Part shown: in pieces, positions 7,119 to 7,382 of the stretch
Numbering within the stretch: the stretch's first letter is position 1
Layout of the letters: each line of letters opens with the position of its first letter
DNA from: Deltaproteobacteria bacterium
GTDB lineage: Bacteria > Desulfobacterota > Desulfobaccia > Desulfobaccales > Desulfobaccaceae
Length of the DNA stretch: 7,382 nucleotides
Direction: 5' to 3'
Assembly (NCBI GenBank): GCA_016874895.1
Contig: VGSX01000180.1
Location: forward strand, 1 to 7,382
The notes under the pieces: generated by a model
Database searches by the model: none
What the model was told of the DNA's origin: nothing
Seen by the model: only the letters and a program-made list of their open reading frames with translations
Position numbers and translations under genes: made by a program

Positions 7119-7382
7119 ATGTCATTCTGGTCCCAGATCCCTTATGTTCGCCTGGCCTACACCTATGAATGCCAGGAGGAACTGCTGCTGCCGGCCTTTA
7201 AGGGCTCGGCTTTGCGGGGGGCCTTTGGTCACGCCCTGAAAAAGGTTACCTGCGTTCAGCGCCGGGCGGCATGCGATGATTGTCTCCTGCGAGCCACCTG
7301 TGTGTATCTTTATGTCTTTGAGACGCCGCCGCCGCCGGACAGCCGGCGTCTTCGTTTATACCCGGCGGCGCCCCACCCGTTT
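7119..7382 (+). CDS. cas6: CRISPR RNA-processing endoribonuclease Cas6 (RAMP), N-terminal fragment
   Basis: The frame is open for 88 codons from the ATG at 7119 to the right edge, so only the N-terminus is visible. GAGG (7111-7114) sits 4 nt before the start. The pattern LLLPAFKGSALRGAFGHALK (about 22-41) matches the first strand and glycine-rich segment of Cas6-type RAMP proteins. It is followed by four cysteines, C45, C52, C55 and C61, and then YLYVFETPPPP, an arrangement I associate with the stand-alone Cas6 family (PF10040 type) in which a cysteine cluster follows the first helix. Cas6 cuts the CRISPR precursor transcript within each repeat to give guide RNAs, usually for type I or type III effectors. 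Catalytic residues and the C-terminal glycine-rich loop are outside the window. The subtype cannot be told from here, and no repeat array or other cas gene is visible. The gene is divergent from the tubulin/vWA operon. Confidence 0.82.
   Translation, partial: MSFWSQIPYVRLAYTYECQEELLLPAFKGSALRGAFGHALKKVTCVQRRAACDDCLLRATCVYLYVFETPPPPDSRRLRLYPAAPHPF

Noticed and set aside
6977..7168. Plus-strand open frame of 63 codons in the divergent region
   Set aside because: It overlaps the hairpin and runs out of frame into cas6, with no convincing ribosome binding site or recognisable protein.

Overview
The window carries most of one minus-strand gene cluster, followed across a short intergenic region by the start of a divergent cas6 gene. 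Protein style suggests a Gram-negative bacterium, possibly of the former Deltaproteobacteria (sulfate-reducing or syntrophic lineages). This rests on the look of the Cas6 N-terminus and the tubulin/vWA gene set, and no ribosomal or marker gene is present to confirm it. Base composition is moderate and appears uneven: sampled stretches of the large tubulin-like gene are more AT-rich than its neighbours.

Layout, in order of transcription on the minus strand. A good extended -10 promoter (6890-6917) precedes a small hydrophobic protein with about three membrane segments (6461-6859). Next is a 715-residue envelope protein with an export signal, a von Willebrand factor A (vWA) domain with an intact MIDAS motif, tandem beta-sandwich-like modules, one transmembrane helix and a short cytoplasmic tail (4307-6454). 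Then comes a 1098-residue protein of the Tubulin_2 / FtsZ-like type, with two recognisable nucleotide-binding glycine loops and a very long helical extension (992-4288). Last is a gene entered at its start and cut off by the left edge (921 down to 1); its 307 visible residues resemble the non-ATPase N-terminal region of HerA/DUF87-type ATPases, but no diagnostic motif is in view. Gaps are 6, 18 and 70 nt, and one ribosome binding site overlaps the preceding stop codon, so the four genes are probably one operon.

The likely biology is a multi-part envelope-associated machine. A cytoplasmic GTP-binding tubulin-like protein could work with a membrane-crossing vWA protein and a small membrane protein, possibly powered by a further ATPase. 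From memory, Makarova and Koonin described an FtsZ/tubulin-like family associated with a vWA protein and proposed a membrane-remodelling system. The cluster here fits that idea, but the function has not been demonstrated and the small membrane protein and the left-edge gene are not explained by it.

On the right, 7119-7382 encodes the first 88 residues of a Cas6-type CRISPR RNA-processing protein, with a cluster of four cysteines. No CRISPR repeat array lies in the window. The 259-nt divergent region between 6860 and 7118 holds the operon promoter, a striking 36-nt GC-rich hairpin and at best a weak promoter toward cas6.
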